A DNA stretch of 40,512 bases from Flavobacterium sp. (GCF_004211145.1 NZ_SEBS01000044.1:1-40512), one strand, 5' to 3'; counted from the stretch's first letter, positions 23,416-31,767 are shown. Program-made: numbers and translations. Notes: generated by a model not told the origin, from the letters alone.

Positions 23416-25644
23416 ATGGAGTTGACCGATGAATTCATAGAAAAGGAAAATAAGGCGATCGCGCAGGAATACAAGGAGTTGCTGCGGATTTCGTACCAAA
23501 CGCTTTCAGACGCCGATAAAAAAATGATCCGAAAAGCGTTCGATGTCGCTGTCGATGCGCACAAAGACCAGCGCCGTAAAAGTGGTGAAGCGTATATTTT
23601 TCACCCGATCGCGGTCGCGAAAATCGTGGCGTCCCAGATTGGTTTGGGCGCAACGTCGATCGCGGCGGCCTTGATGCACGATGTCGTCGAAGACACCGAC
23701 ACGACGGTCCAGGATATCGAACGCATGTTCAACCCGAAGGTCGCGCAGCTTGTTGAAGGTTTGACGAAAATAGCGCAGGTCAAAAAGGATCTGAACATTT
23801 CGATGCAGGCCGAGAATTTCCGCAAGATGCTGCTCACGCTCAACGACGACGTGCGCGTGATCATCATCAAGATCGCCGACCGTTTGCACAACATGCAGAC
23901 GATGGATTCGATGGCCGAATACAAACAGGTCAAGATCGCGAGCGAAACACTTTACATTTACGCGCCTCTCGCCCACCGTTTGGGGCTTTACAACATCAAG
24001 AACGAGCTTGAGGATTTGGGTTTGAAGTACACCGAACCTCAGGCGTACAAGGATATCGTTTCGAAAATCAAGGAGACGAAAGAGGAACAGGACAATTATA
24101 TCAAGGAAATTTCGGACGTTCTAAAAGCGTCCCTCGACGCGGAAGGCGTGGATTACATCATCAAGGGCCGACCGAAATCGGTGTATTCGATCCGACGCAA
24201 AATGAAAGTGCAAGGTGTTGGTTTCGACGAGGTTTACGACAAGTTCGCGCTCCGGATCGTGTACAAATCCGATCCGCACGATGAGAAATTCCTCGCGTGG
24301 AAAATCTATTCGATCGTGACCGACCATTACCGTCCGTCGCCGAGCCGTTTGCGCGACTGGATCTCGTCGCCCAAATCAACGGGTTACGAGGCGTTGCACA
24401 TTACGGTCATGGGGCCGAAAGGCCGTTGGGTGGAAATCCAGGTTCGGTCGGAACGAATGGACGAGATCGCCGAAAAAGGGTACGCGGCCCACTATAAATA
24501 CAAGCAAGGCGGCGGCAATGAGGAATCGGGGCTCGACGTCTGGCTCAATCTACTCAAGGAAGCGCTTGAAAATTCCGAGACGAACGCGGTTGATTTCGTC
24601 GAGGATTTCAAGATGAATTTATACGCGAAGGAGATTTTCATCTTTACGCCCAAAGGGGAAATAAAATCATTGCCCAAAGGCGCGACGTCGCTCGATTTCG
24701 CGTTTTCGATCCACTCCGAGATCGGGATCAGGACGCGAGGCACGAGAGTCAACGGGCGATTGGTTCCACTGAATCACGAATTAAAAAGCGGCGACCAGGT
24801 CGAAGTGATCACATCTCCGAACCAAAAACCGACGACGCACTGGCTCGAATACGTGACGACGTCTCGCGCCAAAAATAAGATTCGAAACGTACTCAACGAG
24901 AACACGAAGAAAATCGCCGAAGACGGAAAAGAACTGCTCGCACGCAAAATGCGCCATCTCAAAATCACGATGAGCGAAACGGTCGTGAACGAATTGGTCA
25001 ATTTCTTTAAGCTCAAGACGAGTTTGGATTTGTTCTACCGAGTCGGAATCGGGGCGATTGAAAACCAGCAGCTTAAAGATTACGCGGCCCAGAAAAGCAA
25101 CACGTTCATCAATTTCTTCAAGTCGAAGATCAAACGCTCCGACAAACCGATTCCCGACGAGGATCTACACCGTCAAGTGCTTACGAGTAATTTCGACATG
25201 CTCGTCTTCGGGCCTGAACACGACAAACTCGATTATAAACTTTCTACGTGCTGCAACCCGATTCCGGGAGATGAAGTGTTCGGTTTCGTCACGATAAACG
25301 AAGGTATAAAAGTGCATAAAAAAGATTGCCCGAACGCGATTTCACTTCAGTCAAATTACGCGTATCGCATCATGAGCGCCAAATGGATCGACTCGACCCA
25401 GCAGGAATTCAAGGCGATCCTGAACATCACGGGAATGGACACGATGGGTTTGACGAACCAGATCACGAAGGTCATTTCGAACAATATGCACGTGAATATC
25501 CAAAGCATCGCGCTCAACGGCGAGGCCGGGATTTTCAATGGCCAGATCGCGGTGATCGTCCAGAACAATACGATCCTGAAGAAGTTGATGGAGAATATTA
25601 GGAAGATTGATGGGATTGATAAGGTGACGAGGGTTTATCATTAA
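23416..25644 (+). CDS. rsh: bifunctional RelA/SpoT-type (p)ppGpp synthetase/hydrolase
   Basis: A 742-residue RSH protein with all domains. The hydrolase HD domain shows H63, H88-D89, E92-D93 (MHDVVEDT) and D155-H158-N159 (IADRLHNM). The synthetase domain begins GRPKSVYSIRRKM (251-263), with D275 and the catalytic E340 in EIQVRSERMDEIAEKG. A TGS domain lies at about 406-470 (IFTPKGEIKSLPKGA), and a zinc-finger-like CCNPIPGDEVFGF plus ACT domain close the C-terminus. Both active sites look intact, so it should make and degrade (p)ppGpp during starvation. It is a stand-alone gene; a convergent terminator follows. Confidence 0.95.
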   Translation: MELTDEFIEKENKAIAQEYKELLRISYQTLSDADKKMIRKAFDVAVDAHKDQRRKSGEAYIFHPIAVAKIVASQIGLGATSIAAALMHDVVEDTDTTVQDIERMFNPKVAQLVEGLTKIAQVKKDLNISMQAENFRKMLLTLNDDVRVIIIKIADRLHNMQTMDSMAEYKQVKIASETLYIYAPLAHRLGLYNIKNELEDLGLKYTEPQAYKDIVSKIKETKEEQDNYIKEISDVLKASLDAEGVDYIIKGRPKSVYSIRRKMKVQGVGFDEVYDKFALRIVYKSDPHDEKFLAWKIYSIVTDHYRPSPSRLRDWISSPKSTGYEALHITVMGPKGRWVEIQVRSERMDEIAEKGYAAHYKYKQGGGNEESGLDVWLNLLKEALENSETNAVDFVEDFKMNLYAKEIFIFTPKGEIKSLPKGATSLDFAFSIHSEIGIRTRGTRVNGRLVPLNHELKSGDQVEVITSPNQKPTTHWLEYVTTSRAKNKIRNVLNENTKKIAEDGKELLARKMRHLKITMSETVVNELVNFFKLKTSLDLFYRVGIGAIENQQLKDYAAQKSNTFINFFKSKIKRSDKPIPDEDLHRQVLTSNFDMLVFGPEHDKLDYKLSTCCNPIPGDEVFGFVTINEGIKVHKKDCPNAISLQSNYAYRIMSAKWIDSTQQEFKAILNITGMDTMGLTNQITKVISNNMHVNIQSIALNGEAGIFNGQIAVIVQNNTILKKLMENIRKIDGIDKVTRVYH

Positions 25645-25785
25645 GAGTGCAAAGTGCGAGGTGCAAAGCGCAAAGTTTAGAATAATAAAAAAACGCGACT
25701 TAACTAGGGTCGCGTTTCGTCTATGGGATCATTTTTTTGAGTGCTGCGAGGCGCTTTGCACTTTGAACTCTGCACTTGAGCACTC
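25645..25785. repeat. inverted repeat of GTGCAAAG units enclosing a terminator
   Basis: The left arm (GAGTGCAAAGTGCGAGG, TGCAAAGCGCAAAG; 25645-25676) is mirrored by GCGCTTTGCACTTTGAACTC and TGCACTTGAGCACTC (25751-25785). The right arm reaches the stop codon of the acidic-protein gene. The unit is the same as at 21579-21649. Confidence 0.8.
25691..25717 (-). terminator. intrinsic terminator hairpin
   Basis: A perfect 9-bp stem AAACGCGAC / GTCGCGTTT with a 9-base loop. On the minus strand the stem is followed by a run of T (from the A-run at about 25687-25693), so it should end the transcript of the small acidic protein gene; it may also act on the convergent RelA/SpoT transcript. Confidence 0.75.
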
Positions 25786-26014
25786 AAACCGCACTTCCCG
25801 GTCCGCTCGGATCCATCGGGCCCGCCGGTTGCCTCGGGTCGTGTGTCGGGTCGACGTCGCCCCAGTTGGCTGATTCTTCTTCATCTTCGTCTTCGTCCTT
25901 GTCGTCATCGGGATCGTCGTTTGACATTTCATAACCGATATCTTCAGGATTTCCGAACATGTCATTTGGCAATTCGGTTTCAGCGCCGTTGAGGCTTTCG
26001 CTTGCATTTTTCAT
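25784..26014 (-). CDS. small acidic protein, GDVDP...PSGPGSAV type
   Basis: A 76-residue protein starting MKNASESLNGAETELP. The middle (about 31-48) is almost all Asp/Glu, followed by WGDVDPTHDP and a C-terminus PMDPSGPGSAV. Small acidic proteins ending in DP-x-x-PGSAV seem familiar from flavobacteria, but I know no function. It is very likely soluble and disordered. The gene has its own intrinsic terminator downstream and is divergent from the DUF1905 gene. Codon use agrees with the neighbours, supporting a real gene. Confidence 0.65.
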   Translation of the reverse strand: MKNASESLNGAETELPNDMFGNPEDIGYEMSNDDPDDDKDEDEDEEESANWGDVDPTHDPRQPAGPMDPSGPGSAV

Positions 26015-26110
26015 AATTGTTGTGTTTAATCGTTTGTGATAAGTAAATTAGCATTTCGATTTGAGCGGACGGTTATGGAATTCGCGCAAAAGATTATGCA
26101 ATTTCATCCC

Positions 26111-26590
26111 ATGGAAAAACCGATCATCGACGATACTTTCATCCTAAAAAAAGGTCAGGAAAAAGGCGCCTGGACATTCATCGAAATGCCAATCCTCGAA
26201 ACCGTTCCCAAGAAACGCAACAGCACCGTTCGCGTGCGCGGGTTCATCGATGCGTTCGAGATCGTCGATTTCAACATCTGGGCGATGAAAAAAGGAACAT
26301 TCATGGCAGTCAAGGCCGATATCCGCAAAGCGATCAAAAAGGAAGTGGGCGATTCGGTCAAACTTGTCCTGTATTTGGACGAAGCGCCGATGGTCATTCC
26401 CGATGACTTCCTGACGTGCCTGAAGGACGAACCGAAACTGCACGCGAAATTCCTCAAATTGACCGACGCAAAAAAGAAAGAAACCATCGATTGGATCTTC
26501 TCGGCCAAGACCGACGATGCTGTCGTGGAGCGCATGGGTAAAGTCATGGACAAACTCGAAAATGCCAAGACCTATTCGCTCCCGAGCTAA
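26111..26590 (+). CDS. DUF1905/YdeI (OmpD-associated) family protein
   Basis: From ATG 26111 (MEKPIIDDTFIL) the protein has 159 residues; in-frame ATG 26075 and GTG 26036 are upstream alternatives, but homologues as I recall them begin near MEKP. Residues 5-90 form a DUF1905 beta-barrel (KGAWTFIEMP, VRVRGFIDAFEI, ADIRKAIKKEVGDSVKL). The C-terminal part has the YdeI-like PDDFLTCLKDEP and a helical tail KETIDWIFSAKT. Such proteins are cytoplasmic and some members are linked to bacteriocin or peptide resistance; here no role can be claimed. Confidence 0.8.
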   Translation: MEKPIIDDTFILKKGQEKGAWTFIEMPILETVPKKRNSTVRVRGFIDAFEIVDFNIWAMKKGTFMAVKADIRKAIKKEVGDSVKLVLYLDEAPMVIPDDFLTCLKDEPKLHAKFLKLTDAKKKETIDWIFSAKTDDAVVERMGKVMDKLENAKTYSLPS

Positions 26591-26641
26591 AAAAATCACG
26601 TAATCGCAGGTTTGAAAATCTGTCTTTAATCTTCCTATGCA

Positions 26642-26674
26642 TTGCGCCACGAATCGCGAATATCCTTATATTAG
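26642..26674 (+). promoter_or_regulatory. possible Bacteroidota-type promoter
   Basis: A TTG at 26642-26644 and TATATTAG at 26667-26674 (one mismatch to TAnnTTTG), 22 bp apart, lie 17 bp upstream of the HD-protein ATG. The match is weak and could be chance. Confidence 0.3.
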
Positions 26675-26691
26675 TCGCACCAAAAACAGGT

Positions 26692-27270
26692 ATGACCCAA
26701 TTCCCCGAATACACGATTATCCTTGACCGGCTCGAAAACGACCTGCCGTCCTATTTGCATTATCATACGATTGCGCATACGTTGGACGTGTACGAGTGTT
26801 CGAAACGCATCGGCATGCAGGAAGGAATTTCGCCCCAGGAAATGCGATTGTTATTGACGGCCGCGATTTACCATGATTCGGGTTACATTTACCTGACGAA
26901 CGGGCACGAGGAAAAATCATGTGAGATCGCGCGCGAAATTTTGCCGAAGTTTTCGTATTCAAGCGAAGAAATCGACGTCGTCTGCGGCATGATACAAGCG
27001 ACGCGCGTTCCCCAGGAACCCAAAACGCTTCTCGAACAGATCATCTGCGACGCCGATCTCGATTATTTGGGACGAGACGATTTTTATGAACTCGGCGAAA
27101 AACTGTTTATCGAGATGCAGGAGATCGGAAGTATCGACAACAAAAAAGACTGGAACAACCTTCAGGCGCAATTTTTAAAGGAGCACCGCTATTTCACCAA
27201 AACCGCGATCGATTTACGGAAAGCCAAAAAGCTCGCGCATCTCGATGAAATACTGAACAAAATAAATTAG
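26692..27270 (+). CDS. HD-domain metal-dependent phosphohydrolase
   Basis: A 192-residue all-helical protein. HD-superfamily residues are H25 or H29 (YHTIAHT), H61-D62 (AIYHDSGY), H72 (NGHEEKS) and a late D120 (ICDADLDYLGR). These would coordinate one or two divalent metals and cleave a phosphomonoester or phosphodiester, often of a nucleotide. The substrate is unknown. The stop is one base from the ATG of the YitT-like gene, so the two form an operon. Confidence 0.85.
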   Translation: MTQFPEYTIILDRLENDLPSYLHYHTIAHTLDVYECSKRIGMQEGISPQEMRLLLTAAIYHDSGYIYLTNGHEEKSCEIAREILPKFSYSSEEIDVVCGMIQATRVPQEPKTLLEQIICDADLDYLGRDDFYELGEKLFIEMQEIGSIDNKKDWNNLQAQFLKEHRYFTKTAIDLRKAKKLAHLDEILNKIN

Positions 27271-27271
27271 A

Positions 27272-28141
27272 ATGGAAAGCAACAATTTTGCGAAAAGTAC
27301 AACCGATATTCTTTACACCGTAGCCGGAATCCTGTTTTGCGGATTCGCGCTCAAAGGTTTCCTCGTACCGAACCACTTCTTTGACGGAGGCGTCACGGGA
27401 ATCTCGCTCTTGCTGCACGAAGTCTATCATTGGAACATCGCGATCGTAATCGTATTGGCGAATTTGCCGTTCATCATTTTGGGCGCGTTCCAGGTCCATA
27501 AACGGTTCGCGATCCGAACGTTCGCGGCCGTGATCGGATTGGCGCTCTGCCTGTTGTTTATCCCGTATCCTCAAATCACGTCCGACAAATTATTGGTATC
27601 GGTATTCGGAGGCGTTTTCATGGGATTGGGCGTCGGATTGTCGATGCGCGGCGGTTGTGCGCTTGACGGCATCGAGGTCTTGGCGTTGTTCACGGGAAAG
27701 CGCGTGAGCTTTACGATCAGCGAGATCATACTCGGGATCAACATCCTGATCTTCCTCGTCGCGGCTTTCAAATTGGGATTGCCGACGGCTTTGTACTCGA
27801 TTCTCACATATTACGCGGCGTCACGCACGATAAATTTCGTAGTCGAAGGTCTTGAAGAATACACAGGCGTGACGATCATTTCGCCTGAAAGCGAAAAAAT
27901 AAAAGAAGCCTTGGTCAAGGTTTTGGGCCGAGGCATCACGGTTTACAAAGGCGAACGCGGATTTTTAAAAGACAGTTTCGATATTTCCCAACCCGTCGAT
28001 ATCGTGTTCACGGTCGTGACGCGCATGGAATTGCGCCGACTCAAGAACATGGCGCACGGCATCGATCCGAAGGCGTTTATTTTTACGAGTATCATTAAGG
28101 AAGCCGCGGGTGGCGTTTTGAAACGTCGGGCGGCGCATTGA
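27272..28141 (+). CDS. YitT-family membrane protein (DUF161 + DUF2179)
   Basis: A 289-residue protein with about five or six membrane helices in residues 10-205, carrying the family motifs PNHFFDGGVTGISLLL (about 33-48) and MRGGCALDGIEVLA (about 125-138). The C-terminal soluble domain (about 210-285) is DUF2179-like (GRGITVYKGERGF). YitT proteins are inner-membrane proteins of unknown substrate. Co-transcription with the HD hydrolase is likely from the one-base gap. Confidence 0.9.
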   Translation: MESNNFAKSTTDILYTVAGILFCGFALKGFLVPNHFFDGGVTGISLLLHEVYHWNIAIVIVLANLPFIILGAFQVHKRFAIRTFAAVIGLALCLLFIPYPQITSDKLLVSVFGGVFMGLGVGLSMRGGCALDGIEVLALFTGKRVSFTISEIILGINILIFLVAAFKLGLPTALYSILTYYAASRTINFVVEGLEEYTGVTIISPESEKIKEALVKVLGRGITVYKGERGFLKDSFDISQPVDIVFTVVTRMELRRLKNMAHGIDPKAFIFTSIIKEAAGGVLKRRAAH

Positions 28142-28232
28142 TTAGATTTTAGACTGCAGATTTGCAGAATTTAGATTTACAGAATTTAGAATTTAGATTT
28201 ACAGAATCTAGATTTACAGAATTCAGACTTTA
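28142..28232. repeat. direct repeats of TTTAGATTTACAGAA
   Basis: At least three clear and two partial head-to-tail copies of a 15-bp TTTAGATTTACAGAA unit lie between two convergent genes. The units are AT-rich and might be a family akin to the other short-unit repeats here, but no strong inverted partner is visible. Confidence 0.75.
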
Positions 28233-28237
28233 GGACG

Positions 28238-28513
28238 TTAGGGATTTTTCTTTTTCATCGGATTGAGAAGCCGCAAAAGCGCCAAAATCAGCAGGTAACC
28301 CAAAAGGAACTTAAAAGAATTCGAGCCGAATTTTCGGATGACCAGAACGGTCGAAACGACAACCGTAATGAATACCAATACGTTGATTGCAAGATTGGCT
28401 TTGCTGTAAAACCGAAAGCGATGAATCAACGCGACGGAAAGCGTCGGAACTAAAATCACGAGAGAAATCGCGCACGCGAGCAATTCCCCGAAACCGAAAT
28501 CCACACCAGTCAT
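28238..28513 (-). CDS. small membrane protein, three helices
   Basis: A 91-residue protein with hydrophobic helices at about 11-30, 41-60 and 68-83, ending in a lysine-rich tail (PMKKKNP). No family recognised. It follows the cyclase gene on the same strand after a 110-bp gap holding an inverted repeat. Helix pattern and length suggest a real inner-membrane protein. Confidence 0.6.
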   Translation of the reverse strand: MTGVDFGFGELLACAISLVILVPTLSVALIHRFRFYSKANLAINVLVFITVVVSTVLVIRKFGSNSFKFLLGYLLILALLRLLNPMKKKNP

Positions 28514-28518
28514 TTTTT

Positions 28519-28621
28519 TGTTTTGAGTTTTGAGTTTTGAATTTTAAGTTGGGTACGAATACCTGGAACGTTTTGTTCACCGATATTCAACATTAAAAAT
28601 TTAAAACTCAAAACTCAAAAC
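28519..28621. repeat. inverted repeat of TTTTGAG / CTCAAAA units
   Basis: The left arm GTTTTGAGTTTTGAGTTTTG (28519-28540) and right arm TTAAAACTCAAAACTCAAAA (28601-28620) are reverse complements built of a 7-bp unit. It fills the gap between the cyclase gene and the small membrane protein and could terminate the signalling operon. Confidence 0.82.
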
Positions 28622-28623
28622 AA

Positions 28624-29667
28624 TCATTCAATTACTTCAAACGTATTCACGGGAAGCGCTTTATTCTTAAGTGTCAACTCACCGTTTTCGACGCACTTGA
28701 ACGACTCTTTGGCTTTTTGGTACACGTCTTCGGTAATCAGGATTTGTCCGGGTTTCGCTGCCGATTGCAGTCGTTGCGACAAGTTCACAGCATCGCCGAT
28801 CACGGTATAATCCAATCGTTTCAGCGAGGCCGATCCGATGTTTCCCGAAACCATTTCGCCCGAATTCACGCCGATGGAAATCTCAGGCTTGTACGAAATT
28901 CCGCCCGTTTCGATCCCGTCGAGTTTAGCGACCGCATGTTTGATCGCCAGCGCCGAATCGATTGCGCGGTCCAAATGGAAATCGCCTCGAAAAACCGCCA
29001 TTACGGCATCGCCCATGAATTTATCGACGTGTCCGCCCTGCCCGATTATCTCTTTGACGATCTTGTCGAAAAGCCCGTTGAGCAGGTTTACGACTTCGTT
29101 CGGTGCAATTTTTTCGGTGATCGACGTAAAGCCGCAGACGTCAATGAAGATCACCGACGCTTCCATGAGTTCGTTCTTGAGCAAAGTATTTTCAAACTCC
29201 TTGTTGTTCATGAAATTGAGCACGTTCTCGTCGACGTACATCTTGAGGATGTTGTTTTCCTTGATCGCTTGTATGGTCGCCTGCGTCTGGCGAACGTGTT
29301 CGATCGTCTTGAGCATCGTGACGTCGAGATCTTCGAAATCCACGGGTTTGCACACGAAGTCGAACGCGCCGCGGTTCATTGCCGTGCGGATGTTCTGCAT
29401 GTCGCCATAGGCCGAAACGACCACGGCACGCAACATCGGATTGGCTTCCGGAAGTCGGCTCAATAATGTCAGGCCGTCCATCACGGGCATGTTGATGTCG
29501 CTGAGTACGATGTCGATATCGGGATTCTCGCTGATCTTAACGAGCGCTTCTTCGCCATTGTGCGCAAACACAAACTCGTATTCGTTTTCGCGGATCTTGC
29601 GACGGAACTTCTGCTTCACGAGCATTTCCAAATCTTCTTCGTCGTCAACAACCAATATTTTCGCCAT
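28624..29667 (-). CDS. response regulator fused to class III adenylate cyclase
   Basis: A 347-residue protein. The receiver domain (1-125) has the acidic pocket DDE (8-10), phosphoacceptor D57 (LSDINMP) and K107. A helical linker follows (126-165), then a class III cyclase domain (168-347): metal-binding D176 (FIDVCGF) and D220, K216 in DKFMGD, and LDYTVIGDAVNLSQRL with transition-state N295 and R299. K216 together with the Asp in the LDYT motif favours ATP over GTP as substrate, so cAMP is the expected product. Its start overlaps the stop of the single-domain regulator by one base (TAATG), so both are made together as outputs of the histidine kinases upstream. Confidence 0.93.
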   Translation of the reverse strand: MAKILVVDDEEDLEMLVKQKFRRKIRENEYEFVFAHNGEEALVKISENPDIDIVLSDINMPVMDGLTLLSRLPEANPMLRAVVVSAYGDMQNIRTAMNRGAFDFVCKPVDFEDLDVTMLKTIEHVRQTQATIQAIKENNILKMYVDENVLNFMNNKEFENTLLKNELMEASVIFIDVCGFTSITEKIAPNEVVNLLNGLFDKIVKEIIGQGGHVDKFMGDAVMAVFRGDFHLDRAIDSALAIKHAVAKLDGIETGGISYKPEISIGVNSGEMVSGNIGSASLKRLDYTVIGDAVNLSQRLQSAAKPGQILITEDVYQKAKESFKCVENGELTLKNKALPVNTFEVIE

Positions 29668-30044
29668 TATTCGGTAAAATTTTTGAGTTTTTCCTTGAGT
29701 AAATTAAAGTCGAGCGGCTTGGTCAAAAAGTCGTTCGCTCCTCTCTGCATCGCCTGCGTATGATTTTCCTCGTCCCCGTAAGCCGTGATCATCATGACTA
29801 CGGGAGGCGGCGCGCTGTATTCGCTGCGGATTTTCGACAGCAGTTCCAATCCGGTCATTCCGGGCATGTTGATGTCGCTCAGGATCAATACGACCTCTGA
29901 ATGGTTCGCCTTCAAATAATCGAGCGCCTGCTCGCCTGAAAGCGCGAAATCAAACTCGATCTCATGCTCGCGGATCTCCTTGCGGAAGCGTTGCGTGAAC
30001 AGCGGTTGCACGTCGGCTTCATCGTCTACTACCAGTATTTTCAT
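29667..30044 (-). CDS. single-domain response regulator
   Basis: A 125-residue CheY-like receiver: acidic DDE at 7-9, phosphoacceptor D57 (ILSDINMP), T87 and K109 (FLTKPLDF). No output domain. It is similar to the receiver of the cyclase fusion next to it (both have an EIREHE/KIRENE-like stretch after residue 20), so the two probably arose from one gene and may be phosphorylated by the same kinases. It may act as a phosphate sink, a relay, or an effector by protein contact. It lies 48 bp downstream of the NTF2-domain histidine kinase. Confidence 0.93.
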   Translation of the reverse strand: MKILVVDDEADVQPLFTQRFRKEIREHEIEFDFALSGEQALDYLKANHSEVVLILSDINMPGMTGLELLSKIRSEYSAPPPVVMMITAYGDEENHTQAMQRGANDFLTKPLDFNLLKEKLKNFTE

Positions 30045-30092
30045 AATGCGTGTTTGGGATTTTAAATATACGTCTTTTCATTTTTTCTCCTA

Positions 30093-31412
30093 CTATGTAA
30101 TCGGCAATAGCACTGAAAATAACGTGAACTCACCTTCTTTGCTGTCGATGCGTATCGTTCCGCCGTGCGCTTTGACCACGATGTCGTAGCTCAGCGAAAG
30201 CCCAAGGCCCGTTCCTTCGCCCGTCGGCTTGGTCGTAAAGAACGGCTGCAGCACTTTTTCGCGAATCTCGTCGGGGATGCCGATGCCGTTGTCTTTCACG
30301 AAAATCTCTATCGAATCGCCTTGTATGCGCGTGAGCACCTCGACCGTCGGATAGTATTCCTGTTCCTTCGATTTCGCGCGTTGTTGGGTCGCATAGAATG
30401 CGTTTGTGAACAGGTTGAGCAAAACCCGGCCGATGTCCTGCGGCAATATGTTCGCCTTTGGCAGGTTTTCATCGAAATGCGTAATCAGTTCGGCGTTGAA
30501 CGACTGGTCTGTGGCGCGCAATCCGTGATACGCCAATCGCAGGTATTCGTCGACGAGAACGTTTATGTCGGTCAATTCCTTTTGTCCCGTAGAGGCGCGG
30601 CTGTGCTGCAACATTCCCTTGACGATGCTGTCGGCGCGGCGGCCGTGATACGCGATCTTTTCGAGATTTTGTTTGATGTCCGATGAAATCGCTTTCGCCT
30701 CATCGGTATCGCCTTTTTCAATCTCGGCGTCCATTTCATCGAGGAGTTCGATGCTCACGTCGCTGAAATTGTTCACGAAATTGAGCGGATTCTGTATCTC
30801 GTGCGCTATGCCAGCCGTCAATTCGCCCAGCGACGCCATTTTCTCAGACTGTACCAGTTGGGTTTGGGTCGCTTTCAACTGTTCCAGTGCATTTTCGAGT
30901 TCGCGGTTCTTTTCCACAAGATCGGCCGTGCGTTTTGCTACGAGGATCTCGAGGTCGGCATTGCGTTTCTTCCAGTCGTCGATGCCGTACGTGTCGTCCT
31001 GGCTCGAAACATTCTCGGGTTTGGACACGTGCCAACTCACGATTTTCCAGCCGTCGGGTCTGTGAAGGAATACTGACGTGGCGCGAACGTACACCTCGAT
31101 GGTTTCAGACGTCGAGCGGATGTGCAGATAAATATCGTCTGAGAACACGGCCGTATTCCCGTCCTCTGAGACGAAGTGTTTCATCGGGTCGGTCGTGCAA
31201 TCGAAATGAAATCCTACACTTTGCTGTTTCTGACGCATCAACATGTCGCGCATTTGGGTGAAACCTTGCAATTTTTCGTCGAACGCCGTGCCGTAACAAG
31301 TGAATTCGGCATCCAATATCGGCTCGATACTTTCAATGTCGTCCATGTAAAAAACCTGGTCGAGCAGTTGGCGGTACGTAGTATCCAGTGAGATTCGTTT
31401 TTCGTCAGTCAT
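30093..31412 (-). CDS. cytoplasmic histidine kinase with NTF2/SnoaL-like N-terminal domain
   Basis: From ATG 31412 (MTDEKRISLD) the protein has 439 residues; 40 more upstream codons are open but read through intergenic DNA. Residues ~5-130 form an NTF2/SnoaL-like fold (FTQMRDMLMRQ, VFLHRPDGWKIVSWHVS), a small-molecule-binding or dimerisation domain seldom seen as a kinase input. A coiled coil (about 150-190) leads to the HisKA helix with H204 (AHEIQNPL). The ATPase domain has the N box (NLFTNAFYA), DNGIGIP and FFTTKPTGEGTGLGLS. No membrane helix, so it senses an internal signal or is dimer-controlled. The TGA stop lies 48 bp upstream of the response regulator. Confidence 0.92.
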   Translation of the reverse strand: MTDEKRISLDTTYRQLLDQVFYMDDIESIEPILDAEFTCYGTAFDEKLQGFTQMRDMLMRQKQQSVGFHFDCTTDPMKHFVSEDGNTAVFSDDIYLHIRSTSETIEVYVRATSVFLHRPDGWKIVSWHVSKPENVSSQDDTYGIDDWKKRNADLEILVAKRTADLVEKNRELENALEQLKATQTQLVQSEKMASLGELTAGIAHEIQNPLNFVNNFSDVSIELLDEMDAEIEKGDTDEAKAISSDIKQNLEKIAYHGRRADSIVKGMLQHSRASTGQKELTDINVLVDEYLRLAYHGLRATDQSFNAELITHFDENLPKANILPQDIGRVLLNLFTNAFYATQQRAKSKEQEYYPTVEVLTRIQGDSIEIFVKDNGIGIPDEIREKVLQPFFTTKPTGEGTGLGLSLSYDIVVKAHGGTIRIDSKEGEFTLFSVLLPIT

Positions 31413-31767
31413 GATTGTGATGTGTCGGTACTCGTAAGGTGAATGTTGCGCGCTGGCCTTCCGATTCGAGATCGAGCGCCGCATCGTGCAGATTATCGCA
31501 GACTTTCGCCTTTTGCAGATAAGCGAACGCACTGTACCGATTCCGCAATGCCGGATGCGACTCGTACGAAAACGACCTTTTCCGGCGAACTGCTGCGGAA
31601 TGGCGCAGGTTTTTCATATCCGACGATTGGACCATGGGGAAACGACTACAACTTGGTCGTCCGTAAACGCGAACAGGGCGTGCCCAAAATATTCCGCGAC
31701 GGTTTTTTCCCCGAATGACGCTTTCGTCGGCCCGCTCTTCAAACCTTGTTCCCGAAATCATCGCTAA
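31413..31767. other. gap between two kinases with possible gene remnant
   Basis: No intact gene is evident. On the minus strand three different frames in turn give protein-like stretches: AEYFGHALFAFTDDQVVVV (about 31640-31700), GPIVGYEKPAPFRSS (about 31600) and a final EGQRATFTLRVP (about 31430). The last resembles the end of a histidine-kinase ATPase domain. This could be a decayed gene with two frameshifts, or chance. A plus-strand frame (31443-31718) also looks partly coding, so the reading is uncertain. Confidence 0.3.

Noticed and set aside
30165..30686. Long antisense frames across the kinase genes
   Set aside because: They are mirror frames caused by codon bias (TCG/CGA-rich) and recur at the same place in every kinase paralogue.
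31413..31532. 40-codon extension of the NTF2-domain kinase
   Set aside because: Poor protein character and no ATG; the ATG at 31412 directly precedes the NTF2-like domain.
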